A stretch of 64,000 nt of DNA from Desulfobacteraceae bacterium (GTDB lineage Bacteria > Desulfobacterota > Desulfobacteria > Desulfobacterales > Desulfobacteraceae), in assembly GCA_016744295.1 (NCBI GenBank), contig JADGEQ010000004.1, forward strand, positions 155,912-219,911, given 5' to 3'. The notes under the pieces are model-generated. The model had not been told where the DNA came from. It did not search any database and worked only from the letters and a program-made list of their open reading frames with translations. A program made the position numbers and the translations under genes. Of this stretch, positions 28,318 to 37,170 are shown one piece after another. Numbering within the stretch: the stretch's first letter is position 1; the number at the start of each line of letters is the position of its first letter.

Positions 28318-29673
28318 TTGGAAAAGATATTGATCGTAGATGATGATTTTTCATTATTAAGAATTCTTAAAATGAGGCTTGAGGTGGAAAAATTCAGTGT
28401 CATAGAGGTGTCAAACGGGGCAGATGCCCTGGCAGCAGCGGGAGATGCTGTTTTTGACCTTGCCATTATTGATTATCAGCTTAAAGATGAAAATGGTGTT
28501 GAGCTGATGGAATCCCTTCAAAAAATCGATCCGGAACTTCCTGTTATCATATTGACAGCCTATGGCACCATTAAAAATGCTGTATCGGCAATGAAAAAAG
28601 GAGCCCATAGCTATCTGACCAAGCCCTTTGAAGATTCTGAATTAATTCACCACGTCAAAGGTTGCCTTGAAAAAACCCAATTAAAAAGGGAAGTGGCCGA
28701 GCTGCGGACCATGGTGTCTGAAACATTTGGATTTGAAAAAGTCATTGCCAAAGATGAAAAAATGAAGACTGTTCTTAAACAAAGTGTTTTGGCCGCTGAA
28801 ACCGATTCAAATATATTGATTGAGGGTGAAAGCGGAACAGGCAAGGAACTGATTGCAAAATCCATCCATGTAACAAGCGCCAGGAAAAAGAATCCTTTCC
28901 TTGCTATCAATTGTGCTGCCATCCCGGAAACATTGTTTGAAAGTGAACTTTTCGGTTTCAAGAAAGGGGCATTCACAGGTGCTGGAAAAAATAAAAAAGG
29001 TTTATTGGAGCAGGCCGGGAAAGGGACTTTCTTCTTTGACGAAATATCAGAGATATCAATCTCCATCCAGGCCAAGCTTCTCCGAGTGTTGCAGGAAAAT
29101 GAATTTTATCCCCTTGGGGGGACTGAAAAAATTAAATTTGAGGCACGGATCATTGCTGCTACAAATCGGAATCTGCTGGAGGAGGTAGCCAAAGGAAACT
29201 TCAGAGAAGATCTTTACTACAGGATTCATGTCATTCCAATACTGCTGCCTCCCCTTAGGGAACGGCGGGAATGTATTCCCATTCTGGCCCATTGTTTTTT
29301 AAATGAATTCAGGCAGCAGATGGGAAAAAATGTCAATCAGTTTTCCTCTGCTGCCATGAAAAAATTGATCAATGCCCCTTGGCCAGGGAATGTCAGGGAA
29401 TTGAAAAACGTTGTCGAATATTGTGTTGCCATGTCCGGAAACCCTGTCATTCCAAAAGATCTGATCATGATGGAGGAATCTGTTCATGATGAATTAAAAC
29501 CCTTTAAAGAAGCAAAACTTGCCTTTGAAAAAAAATATATCATCCAACTGCTCGGGCTGACCAATGGAAATGTGAGCCAGGCTGCAAAACTTGCAGGCAA
29601 ATACAGGGCTGATTTCTATGATCTGATGAAAAAATGCGGGCTCAGTGCCGAAGACTTCCGGGACACGGTGTAG
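28318..29673 (+). CDS. GlrR/QseF-like sigma-54-dependent response regulator
   Basis: A 451-residue activator starting at TTG with AGGGG eight bases upstream. The receiver (1-120) has acidic pocket 'VDDD', phosphoacceptor Asp in 'AIIDYQLKD' and Lys in 'TKPF'. The AAA+ domain has Walker A 'GESGTGKEL', an intact sigma-54 loop 'GAFTGA', and 'FFFDEISEIS' in which the Walker B is DE. A Fis-type helix-turn-helix ends the protein ('GNVSQAAKLAGKYR'). The partner is the kinase two genes upstream. A sigma-54-type promoter is found 310 bp after its stop, in front of the FeeM-like gene, which is therefore a likely target. Confidence 0.88.
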   Translation: MEKILIVDDDFSLLRILKMRLEVEKFSVIEVSNGADALAAAGDAVFDLAIIDYQLKDENGVELMESLQKIDPELPVIILTAYGTIKNAVSAMKKGAHSYLTKPFEDSELIHHVKGCLEKTQLKREVAELRTMVSETFGFEKVIAKDEKMKTVLKQSVLAAETDSNILIEGESGTGKELIAKSIHVTSARKKNPFLAINCAAIPETLFESELFGFKKGAFTGAGKNKKGLLEQAGKGTFFFDEISEISISIQAKLLRVLQENEFYPLGGTEKIKFEARIIAATNRNLLEEVAKGNFREDLYYRIHVIPILLPPLRERRECIPILAHCFLNEFRQQMGKNVNQFSSAAMKKLINAPWPGNVRELKNVVEYCVAMSGNPVIPKDLIMMEESVHDELKPFKEAKLAFEKKYIIQLLGLTNGNVSQAAKLAGKYRADFYDLMKKCGLSAEDFRDTV

Positions 29674-29695
29674 TGATTTTCATACAGAGATGGCA

Positions 29696-29717
29696 AACCC
29701 AAGCCCTGATTTGGGTT
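29696..29717 (+). terminator. Weak terminator after the GlrR-like gene
   Basis: AACCCAA (29696-29702) and TTGGGTT (29711-29717) form a 7-bp stem; only CTTT follows, so termination may be partial. Confidence 0.4.
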
Positions 29718-29752
29718 CTTTGAAAAAAAGCACCATGAAATCCTTCTTTGTG

Positions 29753-29781
29753 TAGTGTTTTCCATGCAATTATAGTGTTTT
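29753..29781. promoter_or_regulatory. Direct repeat TAGTGTTTT, possible activator sites
   Basis: TAGTGTTTT at 29753 and 29773, 20 bp (about two helical turns) apart and roughly 215-230 bp upstream of the sigma-54 promoter. The distance suits enhancer sites. The stretch 29674-30100 otherwise contains no gene. Confidence 0.35.
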
Positions 29782-29985
29782 TTATTTTCTTTATATCTAC
29801 GGATAGTTATGATTATGTCTGTTTAGATTGTATTGTTTTTCATACGCATTGGGATGAGGCTTAAGCACCCCCCATCTGTATACAAACCGTTTTTTTGAAT
29901 CCAGCCGGTTGAAATTTAATACAGAGCCATGTTAATTATGAATAAAATAGGAATTAGTATGCTTTTATGGACCGAGTTGCCCCTT

Positions 29986-30001
29986 TGGTGCTATTATTGC
30001 A
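29986..30001 (+). promoter_or_regulatory. Candidate sigma-54 (-24/-12) promoter of the FeeM-like gene
   Basis: TGGTGC-TATTA-TTGCA: GG and GC are separated by exactly ten bases, as in the TGGCAC-N5-TTGCA consensus (two mismatches in the -24 box). Predicted start of transcription is near 30013, 88 bases before the ATG. Confidence 0.6.
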
Positions 30002-30100
30002 ATCTGAAATTATTTGTAAACTACAAGCGTTGAATAGAAACCTGTTGTACAAATTGTATAAAACCATTTTTAAAAATGGAAATCAAAGGGATTTGGACCG

Positions 30101-30913
30101 ATGACTGAATTTGAAAAAAAAGTAACGAAACAGACACAATTACAACAACTCATCAAAATAGATGAACGGGAAATGGAACAATATCGATTTGAGATTGCCA
30201 CCAGTGCCAAAGATTATTTTGCCGCATTAAAGCTGGTTCAGGATGTTTATCTCAAGGAAGGGTATGTCAATGCGGATGAATCCTCCTGTCTCTGCAGAAT
30301 TCTTGAGAATCATTTTTTTGAAAAAACAGCGGTATTCATTGGAAAAAAAGAAGATAAAGTGGTGTTTACCGTCAGTCTGTTTCCAGATTCTTCAAATGGA
30401 CTGCCAATGGATTCGATTTATAAAAAAGAACTGGATTCCCTGAGAGACCAGGGCAGGATGATCGGTGAGGTCGGATGCCTTGCCACCCACCCGGAATTCA
30501 GGAACGGGTCCCAGAACCTTCCCATGCACGGCAACAAGATTATGCTCAATTATGCCATGGATTATCTTAAACTGGATGATCTGGTTATTACGGCTCATCC
30601 CAAGCATGCACTTTTGTATAAGCAGGTTTTGATGTTTGAGGAAATGGGGAAGGGAACCATCAAGGCCCATCCCAAAGTAAACAGCAACCCTGCCGTTGCC
30701 CTGAGATTAAACCTGAAGGAAGCCGAAGAAAAGTGTCGGCATTTTTATCAGAATAATTCTCTGGAAACAAACATGCATTATTTTTTCTTTGTCAAACAAA
30801 GCCCTATCCTTCATCTTCCGGAAAACAATCAAGTGGAATCCAACAATTGCAGACAATTTTTTTACCCCGGGGATTTGGCCATGCATACGGGATACCCTGT
30901 CTACAAGAATTAA
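30101..30913 (+). CDS. FeeM-like N-acyl amino acid synthase (GNAT fold)
   Basis: A 270-residue protein of the N-acyl amino acid synthase / FeeM group, GNAT-fold enzymes related to acyl-homoserine-lactone synthases that join a long-chain acyl group to an amino acid. Typical features are the early 'FAALKLVQDVYLKEGYV' segment, the central 'MIGEVGCLATHPEFRNG' strand-loop and a 'LVITAHPKHALLYKQVL' motif. The C-terminal 60 residues are less conserved. The ATG has AAGGGA upstream. It is preceded by a sigma-54-type promoter and follows the GlrKR-like triad, so regulated production of a signalling or surface lipid is a reasonable inference. The product amino acid is unknown. Confidence 0.75.
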   Translation: MTEFEKKVTKQTQLQQLIKIDEREMEQYRFEIATSAKDYFAALKLVQDVYLKEGYVNADESSCLCRILENHFFEKTAVFIGKKEDKVVFTVSLFPDSSNGLPMDSIYKKELDSLRDQGRMIGEVGCLATHPEFRNGSQNLPMHGNKIMLNYAMDYLKLDDLVITAHPKHALLYKQVLMFEEMGKGTIKAHPKVNSNPAVALRLNLKEAEEKCRHFYQNNSLETNMHYFFFVKQSPILHLPENNQVESNNCRQFFYPGDLAMHTGYPVYKN

Positions 30914-30956
30914 GAATCTGAAACAACATTGTTCTTTTGCTGTTTGTGTCAGGTTA

Positions 30957-30970
30957 TTGCAATAATCGCA
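30957..30970. promoter_or_regulatory. Candidate IlvY-type site upstream of the ilvY-like gene
   Basis: TTGCAATAATCGCA about 100 bp before the LysR-type gene, sharing TTGCAATA with the site upstream of ilvC. GTTGCAT about 25 bp downstream may be a second half-site. Confidence 0.3.
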
Positions 30971-31070
30971 TCTATTTTAGTCCTGTGTTGCATAAATAGA
31001 AATAAAAGGGTAAGCATATCAAAATATGTTAACTCAAAAAGTGTGTATCTGTTGATATCAGGACCTTAAA

Positions 31071-31976
31071 ATGGACATTAGGACTTTACAATTGTTCAGG
31101 CATCTGTCTGTCTCCCTTCATTTTGCCCGAACCAGCCTTGCCTGCAATATAACGCCTTCGGCCCTGACCAGGGTTATCCAGCGCCTGGAAGCCGAGGTGG
31201 GAGAACAGCTTTTTATGCGGGACAACCGCTCCGTGGAGCTGACCTTTGCCGGGCTTGCTTTTAAAAAATATGCCGAAGATGTGATTTTGCGCTGGGAAAG
31301 ACTTCAGGGGGAGCTTTCCGAAGATGATGTCCTGGCTGGAGAGCTTTCATTGTATTGTTCTGTGACAGCCGCCCATAGTATATTACCCGAGATCATCACC
31401 AAATATCGGTTGGTCCACCCCAAGGTTCAGATCAGGCTGGAGACTGGAGACCCTGCCAAGTCACTTTCTCGGCTTGTCAACCGGGATGTGGATGCGGTTA
31501 TTGCAGCCTTGCCGGAAAAAATGCCAAAACATCTCACTTTTTTAAAAATGGCCACAAGTCCCCTGGTTTTTATCGGGCCCAGGCGGTTTCCAGATATCCT
31601 TGTGTACACAAAGGGTAAAATTGATTGGGAAAAAACCCCCATGATTATTGCCGACGTGGGGTTGAGCCGTGAGCGTATGGATTTGTGGTTTGCAAAAAAC
31701 CGGTTGGTGCCCAACATCTATTCCCGGGTGGCAGGGCACGAGGCCATCATCGCCCTGGTAAATCTCGGCTGCGGTATGGGACTGGTTCCCAGGCTTGTTT
31801 TGGAAAAAAGTCCCCTGCTTAAAGAGGTTGTTATTCTGGATGCCATGCCAAAATTGCCTCCCTATGAGATTGGCCTGTGCACCATCCAAGCGAACTTGAT
31901 AAACCCAAAGATTCAGGCCCTATGGGCCTTGGCAATCCAGATTCAGCAGGCTTCCTCACCTCTTGGGAAGATCTGA
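31071..31976 (+). CDS. ilvY: LysR-type regulator, IlvY-like
   Basis: A 301-residue LysR-family activator. The winged helix-turn-helix (1-60) and co-inducer domain closely follow E. coli IlvY, for example 'LQLFRHLSVSLHFARTS', 'PSALTRVIQRLE', 'LFMRDNRSVELT', 'GELSLYCSVTAAHS', 'HEAIIALVNLGCGMGLVP' and 'ELGVC'-like 'EIGLCTIQ'. IlvY activates ilvC when its substrates accumulate. In E. coli the two genes are divergent neighbours; here they are about 5 kb apart. AGGACC precedes the ATG. The call rests on remembered sequence resemblance and is good. Confidence 0.85.
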   Translation: MDIRTLQLFRHLSVSLHFARTSLACNITPSALTRVIQRLEAEVGEQLFMRDNRSVELTFAGLAFKKYAEDVILRWERLQGELSEDDVLAGELSLYCSVTAAHSILPEIITKYRLVHPKVQIRLETGDPAKSLSRLVNRDVDAVIAALPEKMPKHLTFLKMATSPLVFIGPRRFPDILVYTKGKIDWEKTPMIIADVGLSRERMDLWFAKNRLVPNIYSRVAGHEAIIALVNLGCGMGLVPRLVLEKSPLLKEVVILDAMPKLPPYEIGLCTIQANLINPKIQALWALAIQIQQASSPLGKI

Positions 31977-32071
31977 TTTGCCCATCTATTTTAATGCTTT
32001 GAAAATTGGCATATTTGGGTTATAAATGGCAGGTGGTTTTCCATATACCCGAGACCAGAGGCAGGTAAAGA

Positions 32072-33496
32072 TTGTTTTTTTTAAAGAAACTGGGCAATAG
32101 CGGACACAAAGGCATACACTCCTCTTCCCGCCCATGTTCCAAAATTTTTTTAGCCCTTGCAGCGGGTTTTATTTTTTTCTGGATGCTCCGGTTTGTTCCC
32201 GCCCATGCTGCCATGTTAACCATTGCCTGCTATGAGGATTATCGACCGTATTCCTATGTGAATAACAAGGGCCAGGTGGTGGGGATGCTGGTTGATTTCT
32301 GGACTCTTTGGGCCGAAAAAAACCAGATTGAACTGAAATTTTTACCCGGACCCCTCACCCAGAGTCTTGATCGGATTAAAACCGGGGAAGCAGATATTAT
32401 GATTGGACTTTTTCGATCAAAGGAAAGAACCAAATATCTGGATTTTTCCCATCCCATGATCGATATTCAAACCAATCTTTATGTGGCTCAAAAAATGGAA
32501 ATAGATTCAGTGGAAGATTTGGGGAATACCATTGTGGGGGTTATTGAAAATGATTATTCAATGGAATATTTGTCCCGGAATTATCCGGATATTCAGATCA
32601 AGGCATTCCCCGGATCCGCACAGGTGGTGGAAAATGCCCTGTCTGGAAAATTATCTGCCTATGCCCTGGATTTTCCCAATGCTATTTTTCTTTTGGCGGA
32701 GCATGATTCTCTGATTAAATTCAAGCGGGTGAAAACCCTTTATACGGAAAAGTTAAGGGCCGGGGTTAAAAAAGGGAATACCCAGTTGTTGGGGGTGATC
32801 AACAGGGGAATAAAAGGGGTTTCAAAGCAAGAGGTTGAAACGGTTTTAAGCAAATGGGGATTGTCACCCCGGCCTCTTATTGTTCAGTACCGGAGCTGGA
32901 TTATTGGGGTTATACTTTTGCTGCTGGCTACCTGTATCGGATTTGCCTTTTACTCCATGAAATTAAAATATCGCATGGGCCGGCTGAAATGGGGAAACAG
33001 ACCCTTTAAAAAAGAGGAGTGGCTGGACCTGATCGCCCAGGGAGAACATGACCGTCTGGAGTTTAAATCCTCCATGCGCTGGAATCTTGCTACCCTTAAA
33101 ACGGACAAGATACTTGAATATGTGATTGTGAAGACCATTGCCGCATTCATGAATACCCAGGGCGGTACCCTGGTTATTGGGGTGAACGATGATGGGCAAG
33201 TGATTGGTATTGAATCAGACTACCAGACCTTTCAAAAAAAACCGAACAGGGACGGGTTCATACTGAAACTTTCCAGCCTGATCAGTCAGAATATGGGGCG
33301 GCAGAGTCATAAATTTATTTTCACCCAGATTCAGCCCATTGATGGGAAAGATATCTGCCAGATTATCATAAAGCCGGGGAAACGGCCGGTTTTCATCAAG
33401 GAAAATAACAAGGAAGCCTTTTATATCCGGGCGGGTGCGGCTTCTGTTCCCTTGAGCCTGAGCGAGTCCCATGAATATATCAGTTCCAGGTGGTAG
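32072..33496 (+). CDS. Fusion: periplasmic SBP_bac_3 sensor, membrane helix, cytosolic AlbA_2 domain
   Basis: A 474-residue protein with an unusual domain order. A hydrophobic N-terminus (about 25-47, ending 'AHA') works as signal anchor or signal peptide. Residues about 48-270 are an amino-acid-binding-protein fold ('IACYEDYRPYSYVN', 'GEADIMIGLFRSKER', 'YLDFSHPMI'). A membrane helix (about 280-300) follows, then a cytosolic AlbA_2/Schlafen-like domain ('EHDRLEFKSSMRW', 'FMNTQGGTLVIGVNDDG', 'AFYIRAGAAS'). Such domains bind nucleic acid or act in regulation. It resembles a one-component sensor in which the usual kinase or cyclase output is replaced. The start is probably TTG 32072 (AGG upstream); later starts would lose the signal segment. 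Confidence 0.8.
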   Translation: MFFLKKLGNSGHKGIHSSSRPCSKIFLALAAGFIFFWMLRFVPAHAAMLTIACYEDYRPYSYVNNKGQVVGMLVDFWTLWAEKNQIELKFLPGPLTQSLDRIKTGEADIMIGLFRSKERTKYLDFSHPMIDIQTNLYVAQKMEIDSVEDLGNTIVGVIENDYSMEYLSRNYPDIQIKAFPGSAQVVENALSGKLSAYALDFPNAIFLLAEHDSLIKFKRVKTLYTEKLRAGVKKGNTQLLGVINRGIKGVSKQEVETVLSKWGLSPRPLIVQYRSWIIGVILLLLATCIGFAFYSMKLKYRMGRLKWGNRPFKKEEWLDLIAQGEHDRLEFKSSMRWNLATLKTDKILEYVIVKTIAAFMNTQGGTLVIGVNDDGQVIGIESDYQTFQKKPNRDGFILKLSSLISQNMGRQSHKFIFTQIQPIDGKDICQIIIKPGKRPVFIKENNKEAFYIRAGAASVPLSLSESHEYISSRW

Positions 33497-33516
33497 GAGG
33501 CCTAGGGAAGATAAAA

Positions 33517-36021
33517 TTATTCATAGAACCCCTCAATGGTGATGACAGGCGCCTCATTAGGGGATTCTTGGGTCTCCATGAATTTGACGCCATAAATATC
33601 TTGAGCAATGGATAAGCGGGCTTTTTGGCCCAGGATCATGGTTCCCTTTTGCACTTGGTTTTTAATCTTTATGACAGGGGGAACCTTTTGAGTGCGGTAT
33701 CCCTGGCTAAGCAAAAGCGTATCTTTGCGGATCATCAGTTTTTTGATGGTTTCCTCTTTTTTCAGAATATCCGGCTTTTTTTTCTCAATCTTTTCAACAA
33801 TTATTTTTTTCTGGGCTTCATATTCATGGTGGTGCCGCCGGGTGGCATTGACGGCTGCCCTGTACATGCCATATTTAACCTCGGCGGTTTCATTGACATG
33901 GTGTTCCAGGGATTTTTTATCCATGGTGTCGGCTTCATCCAGAAATTCTGTGAGAGATGAAGGCCAGATATCATTTTCAAATACAGGCTTAAGGGGCATT
34001 CCGGGAAAAGCCCTGGGATTATTTTTTACCGCCCGAAGCTTTTCACCCAGGGAGGAGATAGGGTCGAGCTCCTTGCATTGCAGCAATGCCAAAAGGTATT
34101 TGAAAATTTCATGCTGGATCAGATAATCTTCTTTTACCTGTAATTTTGCGGTAAGCTTTTTTTCCAGTTCGTCCAGCTCATCCTGATGTTTGAGATGTTT
34201 TAATTGTGCTGTCTGATCTTTGATGAGCGTATCTACACCCTCTGCTTTGATATTGGGGTTTTTACCGGTCTGAAGAATTGAGGGGTTCGTGCCGTCATCT
34301 GTCACATTGTTTACGACAATATCCTGAAAGGCCAGCACCACTGAAGAGATAACATCTGCCTTGGGCGCCCGAAGGCTTTTGGAGGTAATAAGGATGGCAT
34401 TGGTAATGGATTTATTCACAAGAATATCTCCTTCAGCCCTTATTGTTGCCTGGTTTTTGCTCCGTGTTCGGGACTGGCCGACCCGTCCTTTAATCCGGAC
34501 ATCTCCGGCTGCCGAAGCCTGACCAAGGAGATCTCCGATGATTTCAAGCCTTTGGCACCGAACCTTCCCCTGTGGTAAAATGGATCCCTCTACCTTAAGG
34601 TTCACATCCAGGTATCTGTCCTTCAGGTCTGTTTCGATGGAGCCCGTGTGATGCCGGGTGGCAATGGTCTGTTCCCGGGCTTTGACGAACAGTGTCCTGT
34701 TTTTGAGAAGGCAGGGCATGCCGTCGGCATCTGAAATAAAAAGATCTTTCTCTCTGCCCACTCCCTGACCGCAGTTCAGGGGGTGGGTTCTGGGGGTTGG
34801 TGCAGGAATACTGAATCCACCGACATCTTTGCCCGGGGTTCCGCTCTTTGGTGGAATGGCTCGTGCCAGGGCATCCCCTTCTTTTACCAGGGGAAGCAAA
34901 TTTATATTATCCCCGGAGGGGTGAAAATTTGTGTCAAAGAAAAATTCAATGGAACCATCTTCCCCGTTTTGGGGAGGGCGCCCCTGGGCAATTTGGATTT
35001 CCATTCCAACGGTGCCCTGGGTCAGGAATTTTTTTATGGTATCTTCGGCACAAAGACCCCAGGAGATGCCGATGGAATTGAGCCATCTGATCATATCCCC
35101 CATTCGGATTTCCTCAAAGTTCTCCTTTGTTTTTTGGATAAATCCCTTGAGTTTGTTTTTGGAAAACCGGTATCCAAACAGTTTTGACAGCCGTTTGTTG
35201 GTATTTGTTTCAGAATTATACTGGGACAGGGCTTTCTCCAATGACAGCCTGGTTTTTTCAAGTTCTTTCTGGATTTTTAAAATATGGTGAAGGTCCTCAC
35301 CCGGCAGGTTGAATAATTGCTTGAAAATTTCTCCGAGATACGGCCTGGGCTGACCCGCTTTGACTTCTGACGCCTGGAGCTTGAGTGCCTGGTTTAACTG
35401 GTCAATGGTGATCAGTTTTTTTTTGACCGCAATGGCTCCGAATCTCATGTTCAGGGAAATTTTTTCAATTTCAGAGGCAGCAATGTCATTCATGGCATCT
35501 GCTATCAGTTCATCTTTTACCCGGTCCTGGGAAAGCAGTATGGCGGCCTTGTCAGCCCTGGAAATTTCCTTGTTTTCCAACAAAATGTCACCGATCAGTC
35601 TGCTCTGGTTTGTTTGTTTAAAAATTGCATTTTGCAGGTCCAGGGCCTTTTTTACGTTTTCCGGCTGGATAAACTGGTTGGCAATCCCAAGTTCTCCGAA
35701 TTTTTTATCCAGCATTTTGGTTTCCAAATGATCTTTAACTGCAAACAAGAACTCTATATTCTCTTTGGCGAGAAGGTTTGTTTCCGTGAAGAGGTTTACG
35801 GCAGAATAGCCAGGGGTCTGCTGTCTTTTTTCTGCCAGCATGTTTAACAGTTCTTTTTCCCTGGCCAAAGGAATCAAGCGGCATTTGATGGCCAGGCTGA
35901 TGATCTCTTTGTTCTTGTTGCCGAAAATATTTGGCCTGTCCCTGGCCGGTTTTTTTTCTGTGGAACTGTCCGGATGCTTTGGATCGGCAGATTTTGGGTC
36001 GAGCTGATTGTGATCATTCAT
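33517..36021 (-). CDS. FapA (DUF342)-family protein with N-terminal helical repeats
   Basis: An 834-residue cytoplasmic protein. The middle (about 355-590) is the FapA/DUF342 region, a parallel beta-helix-like domain with 'PKSGTPGKDVGGF', 'DADGMPCLLKNRTLFV', 'LDVNLKVEGSI' and 'SAAGDVRIKGRVG'. The C-terminal part (about 610-770) is long coiled coil. The N-terminal 300 residues include two similar units ('FGELGIANQFIQPENVKKAL' and 'FGAIAVKKKLITIDQLNQAL'), like regulatory repeats in secretion and chemotaxis proteins. FapA proteins of Vibrio are linked to carbon-source signalling; elsewhere the function is not known. It is convergent with the SBP-AlbA_2 gene, only 20 bases apart. Confidence 0.78.
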   Translation of the reverse strand: MNDHNQLDPKSADPKHPDSSTEKKPARDRPNIFGNKNKEIISLAIKCRLIPLAREKELLNMLAEKRQQTPGYSAVNLFTETNLLAKENIEFLFAVKDHLETKMLDKKFGELGIANQFIQPENVKKALDLQNAIFKQTNQSRLIGDILLENKEISRADKAAILLSQDRVKDELIADAMNDIAASEIEKISLNMRFGAIAVKKKLITIDQLNQALKLQASEVKAGQPRPYLGEIFKQLFNLPGEDLHHILKIQKELEKTRLSLEKALSQYNSETNTNKRLSKLFGYRFSKNKLKGFIQKTKENFEEIRMGDMIRWLNSIGISWGLCAEDTIKKFLTQGTVGMEIQIAQGRPPQNGEDGSIEFFFDTNFHPSGDNINLLPLVKEGDALARAIPPKSGTPGKDVGGFSIPAPTPRTHPLNCGQGVGREKDLFISDADGMPCLLKNRTLFVKAREQTIATRHHTGSIETDLKDRYLDVNLKVEGSILPQGKVRCQRLEIIGDLLGQASAAGDVRIKGRVGQSRTRSKNQATIRAEGDILVNKSITNAILITSKSLRAPKADVISSVVLAFQDIVVNNVTDDGTNPSILQTGKNPNIKAEGVDTLIKDQTAQLKHLKHQDELDELEKKLTAKLQVKEDYLIQHEIFKYLLALLQCKELDPISSLGEKLRAVKNNPRAFPGMPLKPVFENDIWPSSLTEFLDEADTMDKKSLEHHVNETAEVKYGMYRAAVNATRRHHHEYEAQKKIIVEKIEKKKPDILKKEETIKKLMIRKDTLLLSQGYRTQKVPPVIKIKNQVQKGTMILGQKARLSIAQDIYGVKFMETQESPNEAPVITIEGFYE

Positions 36022-36174
36022 AACAACAGAAAAATCTATCGGATTATTTCATCCGTGTCAAGGTTTCACTGATTGGGATTTCATCTTGAGAGAGCCCTGG
36101 TAAACCCAGATAAATACCATCCATGAATTGGATTTTTAGTTGTGTGGACAAATAATTTCCTGTATGAATTGCCA

Positions 36175-36744
36175 ATGAAAGGAAATAAAATAGAGATAAA
36201 TTTTTGTAGTTCCTGTGGCGCACCAATGGAAAAAATGATTCCGGCGGATGATGATCATCTGCGCTCTGTATGCACCCAATGCCCCCATGTGCAGTATGAA
36301 AATCCCAAAATGGTGGTGGGCTGTATTCCTGTTTTTGAAGACCAGATACTTCTGTGCAAACGAAATATCGAGCCCAGAAGGGATAAATGGACCCTGCCTG
36401 CCGGGTATCTTGAAAACAAGGAATCGGTTCAGGAGGGGGCTGTTAGGGAAACCCTTGAGGAGACCCGTGCCCAGGTCAGGATCATCGAGCCCTATAGGCT
36501 GTTTAATATTGCCTTTGTGGATCAGATTTATCTGATGTTCCGTGCTGAGCTTGGGGTTCAACGCTTTGGCCCTACCAGTGAAAGTACGGAGGTCCGCTTG
36601 TTCAAAGAAGCAGATATCCCCTGGGACGAAATTGCTTTTGAGGTAATCCATCAGACCCTGGCTGATTTTTTTCAGGACCGGAAAAAGGAGGTCTATCCTT
36701 TTAAAATAAAAGATCTTTTACCGGGCCAGACACGGATTCGGTAA
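36175..36744 (+). CDS. Nudix hydrolase with N-terminal zinc ribbon
   Basis: A soluble hydrolase of nucleoside-diphosphate-linked compounds, about 189 residues from the ATG at 36175; a GTG at 36142 would add 11 residues without better support. A zinc ribbon 'CSSCGA'...'CTQCPH' (residues 9-35) is followed by the Nudix box beginning 'GYLENKESVQEGAVRETLEE' (about 85-107). The ribbon plus Nudix arrangement resembles the FAD/ADP-ribose pyrophosphatase group, but substrate is not settled. AGGAGG for the next gene starts just past its stop, so it is co-transcribed with the CheY-like gene. Confidence 0.85.
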   Translation: MKGNKIEINFCSSCGAPMEKMIPADDDHLRSVCTQCPHVQYENPKMVVGCIPVFEDQILLCKRNIEPRRDKWTLPAGYLENKESVQEGAVRETLEETRAQVRIIEPYRLFNIAFVDQIYLMFRAELGVQRFGPTSESTEVRLFKEADIPWDEIAFEVIHQTLADFFQDRKKEVYPFKIKDLLPGQTRIR

Positions 36745-36755
36745 AAGGAGGGTTT

Positions 36756-37151
36756 ATGGAAAAGGTTAATTTAAAGCTTACCATTTTGTTGGTGGACGAC
36801 AGCTTGTCCATGCGGCGGATAATTCGAAACTTTCTGGCAAACAAAGGATTCACCCATGTGCTGGAGGCAAGGGACGGTGTTGAGGCCCTAAGGGTAATGG
36901 ATTCCACACGGGTGGACCTGATCGTTTCCGACCTTCATATGCCCGGAATGGATGGCATGAAATTTTTAGAACAGATAAAATCAAATGCCGAAACCTGTCA
37001 TCTCGGGTTTATCATGCTCACGGTTGAGGCAACCCAGAAGACCATGAACAAAGCCCTTTCCATGGATGTAGACAGCTATATTGTCAAGCCGGTGACCGAA
37101 AAGGTGTTTATGAAAGAACTGGTGCGGGTGATTTGCACCATGGAAAAATAG
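36756..37151 (+). CDS. Single-domain CheY-like response regulator
   Basis: A 131-residue receiver protein with no output domain. Acidic pair 'VDDS', phosphoacceptor Asp in 'LIVSDLHMPG', Thr in 'MLTVEA' and Lys in 'VKPVT' are all in place, so it should be phosphorylated and act by protein contact, as CheY does. AGGAGG seven bases before the ATG. It sits 11 bases after the Nudix gene and faces an HD-GYP gene on the other strand. The partner kinase is not evident nearby. Confidence 0.88.
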   Translation: MEKVNLKLTILLVDDSLSMRRIIRNFLANKGFTHVLEARDGVEALRVMDSTRVDLIVSDLHMPGMDGMKFLEQIKSNAETCHLGFIMLTVEATQKTMNKALSMDVDSYIVKPVTEKVFMKELVRVICTMEK

Positions 37152-37170
37152 ATTCTTGTCAGGTGAGTCG

